Below, piece by piece: positions 42,658 to 51,124 of a stretch of DNA of 64,000 nt (position 1 is its first letter; each line of letters opens with the position of its first letter). The position numbers and the translations under genes are program-made. The notes under the pieces were generated by a model. The model did not search any database. It saw only the letters and a list, made by a program, of their open reading frames with translations, and was not told where the DNA came from. The DNA comes from Bradyrhizobium niftali. GTDB lineage: Bacteria > Pseudomonadota > Alphaproteobacteria > Rhizobiales > Xanthobacteraceae. The stretch spans positions 62,001 to 126,000 of the forward strand of contig NZ_SPQT01000030.1 in assembly GCF_004571025.1 (NCBI RefSeq), in the 5' to 3' direction.

Positions 42658-42922
42658 GCATAGTCGCCTTCGGGTCAAAAGCGGCGGCCCGGCGCTCATA
42701 CGGCACGTCCGATCTCCCCTTGATACCGGGCCTCCTACGCCAACGACACCGGTCCTATTCCCAATAGAGTTCGCGCGATAATCGGGACGCCGCGCACGCC
42801 CATCTTGCGCGCGCCAAAAGCCGCCGCACCGCCGAGCCTCGTGGGGCAGGCACCACCCGTAAATTTCCCAAGTGTCGGCTAGCAGGCTCGCTGGTTAACT
42901 AGCGCGGCATGAGCGCCGCACC

Positions 42923-43087
42923 ATGAAAACACCGAAGCCAAAACAATGGGACGAGCAGGAAGTCCGACGATTGGTCAGACTGGCCCGGGCACGCGCTGGC
43001 GTATCGAAGATAGCAGCCGAGCTGGGCCGTCACGCAGGATCAGTGAGGCGAATGGCGCGAACGATAGGGATACTGTTGAAGAAGTAG
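42923..43087 (+). CDS. helix-turn-helix small protein, 54 aa
   Basis: The peptide MKTPKPKQWDEQEVRRLVRL, then ARAGVSKIAAELGRHAGSVR and RMARTIGILLKK is a homeodomain-like helix-turn-helix with a Trp-led first helix, similar to the N-terminal part of GcrA-like or resolvase HTH units. Such small proteins are common in bradyrhizobia. It could bind DNA as a dimer. Confidence 0.65.
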   Translation: MKTPKPKQWDEQEVRRLVRLARARAGVSKIAAELGRHAGSVRRMARTIGILLKK

Positions 43088-43230
43088 CCCCGCGCCTCCC
43101 TGCAACTCGACGGACTAAAACGCGCGCACACGACACATTTACCCGGCCAATCGGGACCAGAGCCACGCGTTGGTGGGCTTCAGTCAGATTTTGTCCGTGC
43201 AGCAATCTCTTTGACGTCGCCAACCGGGGC

Positions 43231-43918
43231 GTGTGGGTGAGCGCTCATCCGGACGTCATCCTAAAGATGGGGACAGGCTCTATCAAACCCGCTCGATGGG
43301 TTGGGGATGCGACACGGCGCTCTATCAGATCGCCGCAGCGATGCGTGCCGAGTTGCCGACGCGACTCACCGCCGGTCCGCGGTGATCAAGCGCAACCGCT
43401 GTAACGGTGGCCAGGGCGTCTGGAAGGTCGAAAGGTTGCCGACTTCCCCGATGATCACGGTGCTGGACGCGACCAAGGACACCCCTGAGGAACTGACGCT
43501 GGATGATTTTCTCCGTCGCTGTGCGGAGTATTTCGAGAATGGCAGCGTGATCGACCAGACGTTTCAGCCTGGCCTGAGCGAGGGCGTGGTGCGTTGCTAT
43601 ATGGCAGGCGACCGCGCGCCGGCTTCGGTCACCACAAGGTCAAGGCCCTGGTCGACTCGCCGGCCGCGCGCGCCGAGGCCGGACCGCGTCTCTACTCGTC
43701 CAACGCAGACCCGCGCTTCCAGCGGCTGCGTCGGCTGATGGAAGACGAGTGGACGCCGCAGCTGACCTCGTTGCTGGATCGCGCGAGACGACCTGCCCGC
43801 GATCTGGGACGCCGATTTCATGCTGGGACCCGTTCAGGCGGACGGGAGTGATAGCTACGTGCTTGGCGAGATCAACGTCAGCTCTGTGGACATCGGCTGG
43901 GACAGCCGTTCCGATTGA
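43231..43918 (+). pseudogene. ATP-grasp (Cj0069/DUF6815-like) protein, decayed
   Basis: Successive pieces in different frames reconstruct one protein: AHPDVILKMGTG, YQIAAAMRAELPTRL, VIKRNRCNGGQGVWKVE, TLDDFLRRCAEYFENGSVI, LVDSPAARAEAGPRLYSSNA, RFQRLRRLMEDEWTPQL, and AIWDADFMLGPVQADGSDSY with VLGEINVSSV. The NGGQGVWKV segment fits the ATP-binding loop of an ATP-grasp ligase. At least three frame changes separate them. The gene's end joins a DUF1236 remnant on the other strand. Confidence 0.7.
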
Positions 43919-43939
43919 GAGATTGAAATTCACGTTGTT
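43901..43939 (-). pseudogene. DUF1236 fragment
   Basis: The minus strand encodes NNVNFNLSIGTAVP, the conserved start of a DUF1236 domain (compare NVNFSLAVGTAVP in 1358-2443). It lies at the end of the ATP-grasp remnant, marking a rearrangement junction. Confidence 0.5.
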
Positions 43940-43954
43940 ACTTCCTCGACCTTC

Positions 43955-44337
43955 TCTTGCTTGATCGCTGAGGTCATCTGGGTGCGCTACTCGGCGGTGA
44001 GGCGATGCCGTAGCCGAGGTTGCCGCATTTCCCGTCGTCCTATTGTCGGAAGTCGAGGGCTTGGTCTCGGCAGTCGGCGTTTTCAAGTCCGAGGCCAGTA
44101 CTTGAAGCCCGGTGCGCCTTTCAGATCATCTTTGGTTTCGTCTAGGGTCAGCCACCACTTGTCGTTCTTCTTGGCGGTCTTGACCGCGGTGAAGGGCACG
44201 ATGACATCTTTCTCGCCAGTGCCGAGAAAACCGCCTACGCCGATCACAATACAGGTGATCTGACTTGTCGTTCGTCGATGGAACGTGGCTGGGCGCAGTC
44301 GAGAGCAGGAGTTGCACATCAGCCTGAAGCGACGCAT
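43955..44337 (-). pseudogene. PRC-barrel protein remnant, frameshifted
   Basis: The core (CIVIGVGGFLGTGEKDVIVP, then KNDKWWLTLDETKDDLKGAP) is a PRC-barrel C-terminal half. After YWPRT a stop intrudes, and a Ser/Thr-rich tail (TPTAETKPSTSDNRTTGNAA) follows in another frame. The N-terminus and signal peptide are missing. It is the third family copy in this window. Confidence 0.65.
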
Positions 44338-44767
44338 CGAAGATCTCGGCGCTTACCAATCACTGCTTCTGTTGGTGGTCGCCAACGGCGATGGGCGCCG
44401 TTGAAGCCGGGCCGTCGCCTTCGCGGGAAAAGGCCAACGAGGGCGGCAAGGTCTGGCACGACTGCTGTAACTTTTCAGATAAAATGGTTCAACGCTCCCA
44501 TCATATTCCTCGACTAAACACTGCCGCGAATGGTGGATTTGATCCGCTAGGCGCAATCCTCGGTTTGGCAAGAACGGTGATGATCCAGCGTGTGGGATTG
44601 CTGGGGGATTTAACTTCCATGACCGACCGGACCAACCCCGTGACGAGCGATCCCCTTATCTTCAAGGTTGTTTTTTGGCCACGATGTTGGTCATAGCGGC
44701 AGCGCCTCGCCACCTTTGGATTAGTCGTCTCGAGTGTTTGCATGCGGGTATATCACCTCATAGTCAC
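44338..44767. other. non-coding stretch
   Basis: No supported gene is seen on either strand. Confidence 0.4.
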
Positions 44768-45022
44768 TCAACAGAACTCGACGCCGATCAGGAGACCTTT
44801 TTGCCAAGAAACCTTGCACCGCTTACCCTGGTCCGCGCGCGAGAGTTTAAGTTGAAACACGGGCCTAACGAACGCTGGATCCTCAACCCTGATTTTCGCG
44901 CCGTCTTTGGATATGTCCAACACCGAACATCTCCTCGCCGCGAAAGCGCCGTCGATTGCCATCCACGCTTCTTGATTGGTCCTTCTGCGGGGAGAACGAG
45001 GTTTTCGTCCGAAAATTGTCAT
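44768..45022 (-). CDS. PilZ-domain protein, 84 aa
   Basis: From the ATG at 45022 the sequence reads MTIFGRKPRSPRRRTNQEAW, then RRCSVLDISKDGAKIRVEDP. The RRxxR-like motif and the DISKDGAKI strand match PilZ, the c-di-GMP-binding fold. The protein consists of the domain alone. It could act as a small c-di-GMP receptor, or be a degenerate form common in rhizobia. Confidence 0.75.
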   Translation of the reverse strand: MTIFGRKPRSPRRRTNQEAWMAIDGAFAARRCSVLDISKDGAKIRVEDPAFVRPVFQLKLSRADQGKRCKVSWQKGLLIGVEFC

Positions 45023-45496
45023 TAGCCAGACTCCGATGCTTGGAAACGGGCAAGGCAAGGGATTAGTTGCAAGTCCAAACAATTTGACCTTGTTGGTCGA
45101 GACTCCCGAAACTGCGCGTTCTAAAATTCGCATCCCGTCCTACAGCGCGTGCCAGAGAGCATATCAGCGGCGGTGGCGATCGAAAGTCCGAGCGCGCGCG
45201 GCGGAGGATGATAGCCTCCGCCGCGTTTGTAGTGCCTAAGCGAGATGGCCTGTAGAAGGCGACGAGTTCGATGCCGACCTACTTGTCATGGTTGAGCTTG
45301 TGGAGGGAGAGTGCTGCCAACTACGAAGAGCTGGGACGTGTCTTCACAGGCAGCCGCACCTCCCAGGATAGGACCAAGGTCCGGTTGGCTGCAAAATTCC
45401 CGCCTGCATGGTGATCGGCAGATCATGCTCGCGATCGATAATCGCTTTGCGCTCAGCAAGCCCTCGCGAGCGCCCGGATTGTGTCGTTCGGCAGGT
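45023..45496. other. intergenic DNA with a strong hairpin
   Basis: A perfect 11-bp stem (CGCGGCGGAGG / CCTCCGCCGCG, loop ATGATAG) lies at 45197-45225, followed by TTTGT. It could be a terminator, but no gene is seen before it. Confidence 0.45.
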
Positions 45497-45703
45497 CTAA
45501 GGAGCGAGATACCGGGGCAGCAGCGGGTGGCCGCGGATTTCGGCAGACGAGCCGCTGAGGACGAAATGACCGCGGTCGAGCACATAGGCGCGGTCCGCGA
45601 TGCGGAGAGCCAATTCGATGTGCTGTTCGACCAGGATGATGCTGTGCCCACGTGATAGCTGGCTGAGGAGCTCTGCGATCTCCTCGATGACGCCGATCCT
45701 CAC
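45497..45703 (-). pseudogene. LivF-type ABC ATPase C-terminal fragment
   Basis: IEEIAELLSQLSRGHSIILV, then EQHIELALRIADRAYVLDRG match the C-terminal third of branched-chain amino-acid or urea ABC ATPases, including the H-loop region (LVEQH). Walker A and B and the signature motif are gone. The frame upstream is unrelated. Confidence 0.75.
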
Positions 45704-45904
45704 TGATGCTCAACAGGACCTCGGACGGCGTATCGTTTTGCACCGTTTCCACACACCTTCCGCCCCGTATTCGCGCAAGCGGACCTGATTAGCTCAGTAT
45801 CAATCGGTCGAAGAACAGATGGTTCCTGCTCCCCTTCCACCGCCGATTGCGCGACGCATTTCGGCAAACGCAGCCCGAATGTCCGAATCGGGTCAAAAGC
45901 GCCG

Positions 45905-45962
45905 GTTTCGGCGGTAGCCAGTCAGGTCCGGTCTACCCGCAACTTCGGAAATGGCCGGCGAC
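45905..45962. repeat. dispersed intergenic repeat copy
   Basis: GGTCCGGTCTACCCGCAAC-TTCGGAAATGGCC closely matches the copy near 41020 and, more loosely, those near 54500, 55060 and 58570. Confidence 0.7.
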
Positions 45963-45986
45963 CGCGCGGAAGAAAGCCGCGACGGT

Positions 45987-46232
45987 CTATCGGCTGATCA
46001 GCTGACTAGATTCCGGTTTAGATTCCTGGATACCGACTCGGAGCTGACTGGCTATTACCTTGCCTGCAACGGAAGCGAGCTCGTAGCTCACTCTTTGCCC
46101 TTCAATCAACGTCGAAATGCCGGCTTCCTCGACGGCGGACATATGAACGAATACATCCTTGCCTCCGCCGTCGGGCCTTATGAAGCCGTAACCCTTAAAC
46201 TTATTGAACCAGACTACGAACCCGTTAGCCAA
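45987..46232 (-). CDS. cold-shock-domain protein, 81 aa
   Basis: A TTG start (46232) after AGGGAACT leads to one cold-shock domain: MANGFVVWFNKFKGYGFIRP carries RNP1 (KGYGFI) and DVFVHMSAVEEAG carries RNP2. Length and residues are those of the CspA family, RNA chaperones that unwind messages. It is flanked by repeats on both sides. Confidence 0.88.
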   Translation of the reverse strand: MANGFVVWFNKFKGYGFIRPDGGGKDVFVHMSAVEEAGISTLIEGQRVSYELASVAGKVIASQLRVGIQESKPESSQLISR

Positions 46233-46449
46233 AGTTCCCTAGGCATCCCCATGATCTAGGATGTCTACTTATAAACCCGAACTATCGTAATTTTTAATCG
46301 CAACCGTGGGGTGATTGCAAGCCGGTCGCAACATGGATCGCCGTGAGGTCAGTTGTGGGTCAAAGGCTACCTTGGCCCAGTTTGCATACCCTGTTCGGGT
46401 CACCATCGGAAAGCAGACCTCGCGGCGCCATAAGCTGAGGTCAGCCACG

Positions 46450-46676
46450 GGCCGATTGTGTTGCAAAAGTCGAAAGTTGCAGGGCTCAAGATTTTTCGCG
46501 AAAACACTACGCAGCGAGCGACCGCTGATTGGTATGACCTCAATCGCGTTACCGAAGTCGCCTGTGAATTTTGCGTGAGGCCGTGAGGTCCCTCGCATCT
46601 TGTACGCGAAAGGCGCGCCCACGGCCCGCAGAATTTTGGTCATCGGCGAAAAACGACTTTTGCAACAATATCGGCC
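46450..46676. mobile_element. MITE-like element with 23-bp inverted repeats
   Basis: The outer ends, GGCCGAT..TGTTGCAAAAGTCG and its complement, match at 21 of 23 positions (46450-46472 and 46654-46676). The 181-base centre has no transposase gene. The ends resemble an insertion-sequence terminus, so the element is probably mobilised in trans. Confidence 0.6.
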
Positions 46677-47019
46677 AGGAGCCGACGTCCATGACGTTAA
46701 CTAAATAATCTGCACACGCGCGGTCTTTTCTCAAGCTCGGCGGGAAACGCCAGTCTAGCCAACTGAAACGTGGCGCTGGACGATCCTGGGGGTCCCGTTC
46801 TGTCGGCAGGTCTGACGCGCGACAATCTTGACGCCGCCGCTTCCAGCGGCTTCGGCTCGAGCTGAATGACAATACGGAAAGGATCTTTCGGCTGTCGATC
46901 GACGGGAAGTAATTCTCCGGGCAGGGCCACTCTGTCCTGACATCGTGGTATGCTCCGGCACGGCCGTGCTAAAGCGTCGATCAAGGAGTTATCCTACGTC
47001 GCCACTGTGGAGGTGGGAC
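46677..47019. other. non-coding stretch
   Basis: No supported gene; a GGAGGTGGG ribosome binding site precedes the short frame at 47020. Confidence 0.4.
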
Positions 47020-47109
47020 ATGGACATCGAGAAGTGGCTGCGCGACTTAGAACTGCAGTTTCTTCGGCAACGGGTCAAAATGCGAAGAACTCAACGCGAG
47101 CAAATCTAG
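47020..47109 (+). pseudogene. adenylate-cyclase-type N-terminal remnant
   Basis: With a good ribosome binding site, the frame MDIEKWLRDLELQ resembles the SAM-like start of rhizobial adenylate/guanylate cyclases (MDVxxWLRxLGL). It then runs into the GGGTCAAAATGCGAAG repeat and stops. Confidence 0.4.
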
Positions 47110-47144
47110 TCCGCTTCACCGCGCTGACAGCGGGGCAAAGGGAC

Positions 47145-47390
47145 AAAGCGCAACAGCTTGCCGAAATCGAGGAATACGACCTGGATATTCTCGACATCAA
47201 TTTGCAGGGCCTCAATGTCGAGCCAGTCGCGGAGGCCCGCAATCGCGGCTAGGAAGCGACCATTCTTCTTCCTGAGCGGTTACGGATCGGGCGGCGTGCC
47301 GGAGCAGTTCAAGCGCAAACGAGTGCTGCACAAACCGTGCGAGCTCCAAGTGCTAAAGCAAACTATCGAGGCGATCTTGTCGAAGCCGGA
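47145..47390 (+). pseudogene. response-regulator receiver fragment
   Basis: IEEYDLDILDINLQGLNVEP holds the phospho-acceptor Asp strand of a receiver domain (LDINL), and in another frame PFFFLSGYGSGGVPEQFKRK, then LHKPCELQVLKQTIEAIL forms the Ser/Thr and Lys-Pro end. A frame change near 47240 and the missing start make it a remnant. Confidence 0.65.
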
Positions 47391-47495
47391 CTCTCCGCGG
47401 CACCACGCCAGCGGGAGCGACGGGCCGGAAGCCGACATCATCTTAGCCTGCGTTCGTCGAAGCCCCGTGCATAGCAAGGTGTACTGGTCCACATC

Positions 47496-47520
47496 AAAAA
47501 GGCCCCGCATCGCGGGGCCT
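47496..47520 (-). terminator. rho-independent terminator
   Basis: GGCCCCGC and GCGGGGCC arms are followed on the minus strand by TTTTT. It closes the 47545-48504 gene pair. Confidence 0.85.
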
Positions 47521-47544
47521 TTGTCTTGTCGAGGCTGAGGAGCC

Positions 47545-48177
47545 TTATCGCCGCACGGCCGCGCCGTAAAGCTCGCGCTCGCGGCCGATGTCCTCCGGCG
47601 ACAAGGGTGGGCTTGCGGCATCGAAGTCGGTCCAGCCGGACTTCTGCCAGGCCGCGCTGCGCTCCTGCAGGTTCACCGCTCTCTCGTTGAGCAGCGCATC
47701 GAGGCGCGCGCGGTCCTGGTCGGGCACCTTTGCAGTCACCAGCGTCCCGCCGCGGCGGACGCCCTCGGCATACCGCGAGGCGTCTTCGCGGGAGACGCCG
47801 GCTTCGGTCAGGGCACCGACGATTCCGCCCGTGGCCGCGCCGGCTGCGGCGCCGACGGCCATCGAGGCGAGCCAACCCGCCGCCACGACAGGCCCGAGGC
47901 CGGGGATCGCAAGCAGGCCGAGGCCGGCCAAGAGGCCTGCCGCGCCGCCGAGACCGGCGCCGATGCCGGCACCGGTGCCGGCGCCTTCGGCGCGATCGTC
48001 GACGCCGTCGCGGTCACGGTCGACCTTTCCGGACCGTGAGCCGAACCAATTGTCCGAATTGTTGGCGACGATGCTGATGTCGGAGTGCGGCACGCCGGCT
48101 CCTTCGAGACGGGTCACGGCGCGCTCGGCATCGGCATAAGTGTCGTAAAGTCGAGAGATGGTCGTTGTCATTTGCAT
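47545..48177 (-). CDS. general-stress-type protein with glycine-zipper membrane region
   Basis: The N-terminal 45 residues (ISRLYDTYADAERAVTRLEG) match the YflT-like / general stress protein 17M domain. A DRDGVDDRAEG linker follows, then about 75 Gly/Ala residues (GAGIGAGLGGAAGLLAGLGL onward) that could cross or insert in a membrane. The C-terminal part (EDASRYAEGVRRGGTLVTAK) folds back to the same domain type. An AAGGA ribosome binding site precedes ATG. The next gene upstream (48184) ends six bases before its start, so they form an operon ended by a terminator. Confidence 0.88.
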   Translation of the reverse strand: MQMTTTISRLYDTYADAERAVTRLEGAGVPHSDISIVANNSDNWFGSRSGKVDRDRDGVDDRAEGAGTGAGIGAGLGGAAGLLAGLGLLAIPGLGPVVAAGWLASMAVGAAAGAATGGIVGALTEAGVSREDASRYAEGVRRGGTLVTAKVPDQDRARLDALLNERAVNLQERSAAWQKSGWTDFDAASPPLSPEDIGRERELYGAAVRR

Positions 48178-48183
48178 GATTCC

Positions 48184-48504
48184 TTACTTGGCGGGGTTCA
48201 CGTTGCCCTGAAAGTCCAGGCTGACGTCGGTCTTGGTGCCGGCCTTGTCGGCCTTGCCGCGCCAGACGCCCTGATCGTCCTTGTGCAGTCCGGAGACGTT
48301 GGAATATCCAGCGCCCTCGATCCGCGATTTTGCCTGTCCCTCGGTGAAGCTGTTGCGGCCCTCGACCGGCTTGTTCGAGTTGTTCTGGTCCGAGCTGTTG
48401 ACGGCGTTGTTGCCCGGCCCGCTTTGTGCGGGCTGCGACTGCGCGCCTGCGGGCACGGCTCCGAGCATCAGCAAGGTTGCGGCTAATACGGTAAGACGTC
48501 TCAT
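48184..48504 (-). CDS. secreted hypothetical protein, 106 aa
   Basis: A signal peptide (residues 1-21, ending AGAQS) is followed by an Asn/Ser-rich section and a small folded part: EGQAKSRIEGAGYSNVSGLH, then WRGKADKAGTKTDVSLDFQG, which fits a PepSY-like alpha/beta unit. It is the first gene of the operon with the stress protein at 47545. Periplasmic role unknown. Confidence 0.82.
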   Translation of the reverse strand: MRRLTVLAATLLMLGAVPAGAQSQPAQSGPGNNAVNSSDQNNSNKPVEGRNSFTEGQAKSRIEGAGYSNVSGLHKDDQGVWRGKADKAGTKTDVSLDFQGNVNPAK

Positions 48505-48792
48505 TTTTTGTTCTCCGGCGGTGAATGTGCCGGCGACAACCTGTAAGATTCGAATTGGTTGCTAGGGCGCGAAGACGGGGAGTGACCCCATATTCCCTCC
48601 CTTTAAAGCGAGCCTGAGCAAATTAAGCAGTGAGGAACGATTGCCACGATCTCCCGTTTAGCCTCATTGCCTCACCTCCTAGGTGGGCCGGCGTTCTACG
48701 AGATTGCCCCCGACTTAAATCGGAGCGAAGCGATCGCGAGAGACGATCGTGATCGAAGGAAGTGGTCGCCGCCGGTTGGACATCGAGGCCTA

Positions 48793-49713
48793 TCACAAGT
48801 CCTCCCTCAGCCCCTTGAAAAACGGGTGGCGGACTTTTCCTTCGGCCGATTTGGCGCGGTACTCGATCTCGGCGAGCAGCTTGGGCTCGACCCAAATGCC
48901 TTTGTGTGCGATGCGCTTCGCATAGGGCTGCGTCTTTCGAATCAGAGGCTTCAGCCGTTTCTGCAACTCGGCGGCAGAGACCTTGTCGAAGCCATGGTCG
49001 ACCTTGCCGGCGTAGACCAGGTCGGCTCCCTTGTGCCGCCCGAGATAGATGCCGTCCCACTTGCCTTCGTCGAGCGCGAAGCCGGCGATCGCCAGGGTCT
49101 CCCGCTGCGCGCAGGTCTTCTTGACCCAATTGTTGCCGCGGCCACTGGCGTAGGCGCTGTCCCGTACCTTGGAGACCACGCCCTCGAGGCCGAGTTTGCA
49201 GGCGTGCTCGAACATGGACCGCCCCTCGATTTCGAAGCTCTCGCTGAACTGCACGTTGGTGCCGGCGATAATCTTCTTGAGCTCGGCCTTGCGCGCAACC
49301 AGCGACAGCTTCCGGAGGTCGCGGCCGTTCAGATAGAGGAGGTCAAACGCGACGAGGACGATGCTGGTCGACTTGCCCTTGAGCTCGTTCTGCAGGACCG
49401 AGAAATCGGTGGTGCCGTCGGCTGCGGGCACCACGATCTCCCCGTCGACGATGGCCGATCCCGCCTTGATGTGCCAGGCGTCCTCGGCGACCTTTTTGAA
49501 GCGGTTGGTCCAGTCGTGTCCACGTCGCGTGAACACCTTGACCTCCTCGTTGGCCAGATGGACTTGCACGCGGTAGCCGTCGAACTTGATTTCGTGAATC
49601 CAGCGGGCGCCGGAGGGCACCTTTTCGACGGCGGTTGCCAAGGCCGGTTCGATGAAGCCGGGAAACGGCGCCTTGACGCCGATCGCTGCCGGTTTTCTAC
49701 GCTGAAACGCCAC
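48793..49713 (-). CDS. ATP-dependent DNA ligase (LigD ligase-domain type)
   Basis: The 306-residue protein has the nucleotidyltransferase motif EIKFDGYRVQ with the Lys that takes AMP, then VDGEIVVPAADG, FDLLYLNGRDL, EGVVSKVRDSAYASGRGNNW and WVKKTCAQRE. These match motifs I-V of LigD-type ligases used in end-joining repair. The C-terminal OB-fold ends KVRHPFFKGLRED. A GTG at 49713 is chosen since MAFQRRKP is the usual start. There is no polymerase or nuclease domain, so it is the stand-alone ligase paralogue. The DUF3606 gene is divergent with a start three bases away. Confidence 0.92.
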   Translation of the reverse strand: MAFQRRKPAAIGVKAPFPGFIEPALATAVEKVPSGARWIHEIKFDGYRVQVHLANEEVKVFTRRGHDWTNRFKKVAEDAWHIKAGSAIVDGEIVVPAADGTTDFSVLQNELKGKSTSIVLVAFDLLYLNGRDLRKLSLVARKAELKKIIAGTNVQFSESFEIEGRSMFEHACKLGLEGVVSKVRDSAYASGRGNNWVKKTCAQRETLAIAGFALDEGKWDGIYLGRHKGADLVYAGKVDHGFDKVSAAELQKRLKPLIRKTQPYAKRIAHKGIWVEPKLLAEIEYRAKSAEGKVRHPFFKGLREDL

Positions 49714-49716
49714 TCG

Positions 49717-49896
49717 GTGGCAACGAAGAAGACGGCACGCGGACGCAAACAGGATCGGGCCAGAGTGGCCGGCGGTCAGAAGCACGAAGCGCGCTATGAG
49801 GCGAAGAAGACCGGGAGATCGGCGTCGGCGGTGAAGAAGGCCGTCAAGAAGGTCGGCAACTCGCGCAAGCGCGTGGAGAAGCGCCTCGGCCGTTAG
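49717..49896 (+). CDS. DUF3606-like small basic protein, 59 aa
   Basis: A GTG start opens ATKKTARGRKQDRARVAGGQ, then KHEARYEAKKTGRSASAVKK and AVKKVGNSRKRVEKRLGR. The AGGQ...RYEAKKTG...VKKAVKKVGNSR pattern is that of DUF3606 proteins, often found with DNA-repair genes in rhizobia. Its basic helical end may bind DNA. The ligase gene faces it with a start three bases away and no visible ribosome binding site on either side. Confidence 0.8.
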   Translation: MATKKTARGRKQDRARVAGGQKHEARYEAKKTGRSASAVKKAVKKVGNSRKRVEKRLGR

Positions 49897-49937
49897 CTCC
49901 TCTCTTGGCGGCCCCGAGAGGAGGGTGCGCGGCGGTC

Positions 49938-50204
49938 CTACTGCTCGGCCGGGCACTCCGGGCAGGTGTCCCCGATCGAGTCCAGCATGTCCCGCAGCTC
50001 TGCGATTGCATCTTCGGAGGAGATGCCAGCCGGGGGATGCCGCCGTGCGATCTCGAAAGCCCGCTCGCGGGCATGCGGATCGGCGCCGTCCTGCATCCAG
50101 CCGTGCTCCTCGCACTCGCGGATGGCACCGGCCTCCTGCAGCCCCGCGATGGCCCAGCCGCGCAGCGTCCGGATCGCCGACCGCCTTTCCTTGAACATCA
50201 GCAT
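49938..50204 (-). CDS. small hypothetical protein, 88 aa
   Basis: MLMFKERRSAIRTLRGWAIA, then GWMQDGADPHARERAFEIAR and ELRDMLDSIGDTCPECPAEQ form a helical protein with two Cys near the end (TCPEC). The DPHARERA pattern is typical of small bradyrhizobial proteins of unknown role. It is convergent with the DUF3606 gene. Confidence 0.7.
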   Translation of the reverse strand: MLMFKERRSAIRTLRGWAIAGLQEAGAIRECEEHGWMQDGADPHARERAFEIARRHPPAGISSEDAIAELRDMLDSIGDTCPECPAEQ

Positions 50205-50392
50205 CGAAATCGCTCCCTGGCGCTGTTTGACGAATCCATGCGGGCCACCGCGCGTTCCGCGCTGCTAACACAGCCCAGGGATTCGAAATCGCGGAGGCTC
50301 AGTTTTTCCACGTGTTCCGTCCAGCGCGGACCAGGAACAAGGCGCCTGTGACCCCATTGAATCGGCGCGTGTGAGTTGCGTGGAGTTTATCG

Positions 50393-50974
50393 ATGACCGC
50401 CGATAAACAGGTGCTGGAAGCCGTCGAGCGGGCGCAGGCTATCCTGGCGCGCTACGTGGAACCGGGCGAGAGGGATTGCGAGCGGACGATCAACGATCTT
50501 CTTGACATCCTCGACCGCGACGAGGTCGTCGCCGCCGTCGAGGAGCTCGAACAGCGCGGCGAAGCCGTCGCCGAGCTCCGGCGCCTTCTCGATCGAGGAG
50601 GTCGCTCCTGGAGTTCTCCGCCAAGGAATGCGGTTGAGCCCGATCTGCCGCCGATGCCGCCGGAGAAGCGACCTCAGGATTCGACAATGGACGGCCGGGA
50701 CATGCGCTTCGATGGCTACCAGGTCGAAACCAAAGAGCACGCCGGCGAGTATCCCGACACGATGCCGCAAGTCATCGAAGTGACGGATGCGGAGGGGCGG
50801 AAGGCCGCTTACGTGCCGCTCAGCCGCGACGGCAAGGTCGTCGACAGCTCGGCGGTCGTGACGAAGCTGAAGGAGTGCGAAGACAGCCGCTGTGTTCCAG
50901 TCGAAGTCCGGCCGAATGTCGGCACCGCGAGACCCACAGCCTTGGCAGACAAATCGCGGCTCAAGATCGGATAG
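50393..50974 (+). CDS. hypothetical protein, up to 193 aa, possible chimera
   Basis: The N-terminal 65 residues (KQVLEAVERAQAILARYVEP, then ERTINDLLDILDRDEVVAAV) are a good helical domain. A Pro/Arg-rich middle leads to FDGYQVETKEHAGEYPDTMP and IEVTDAEGRKAAYVPLSRDG. The last 35 codons overlap the antisense zinc-ribbon gene starting at 51124 and are unlikely to be genuine. It may be two short proteins fused by frame or truncated by rearrangement near 50885. Confidence 0.5.
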   Translation: MTADKQVLEAVERAQAILARYVEPGERDCERTINDLLDILDRDEVVAAVEELEQRGEAVAELRRLLDRGGRSWSSPPRNAVEPDLPPMPPEKRPQDSTMDGRDMRFDGYQVETKEHAGEYPDTMPQVIEVTDAEGRKAAYVPLSRDGKVVDSSAVVTKLKECEDSRCVPVEVRPNVGTARPTALADKSRLKIG

Positions 50975-51124
50975 CCTTACATCGTCGGGCCAACGGTCGG
51001 CATTCAAGGCAACGTGATGGCCGCAATGGCAATAGACCAGCACGCCGCGCAGGCCCATCTCTCGCATCTGACCCAGCGTGATCTTCACGGGGCGGCCGCC
51101 AATTTCACCTAGCTTGCCCAGCAT
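50890..51124 (-). CDS. zinc-ribbon small protein, 3' end altered
   Basis: MREMGLRGVLVYCHCGHHVA, then LNADRWPDDVRLSDLEPRFV and CQGCGSRGADIRPDFDW match a small rhizobial protein with CxC/CxxC zinc ligands. The usual protein ends soon after RPDFDW; here the frame continues to 50387 through sequence that also codes on the plus strand, so the 3' end is probably lost. It overlaps the gene at 51105-51359 by 20 bases. Confidence 0.6.

Noticed and set aside
42109..42699. 196-codon minus frame
   Set aside because: It spans repeat DNA and the small plus peptide at 42538, and has no recognisable domain.
48667..49716. Long plus-strand frame opposite the ligase
   Set aside because: Only the last 59 codons (DUF3606) are real; the rest mirrors the ligase coding sequence.
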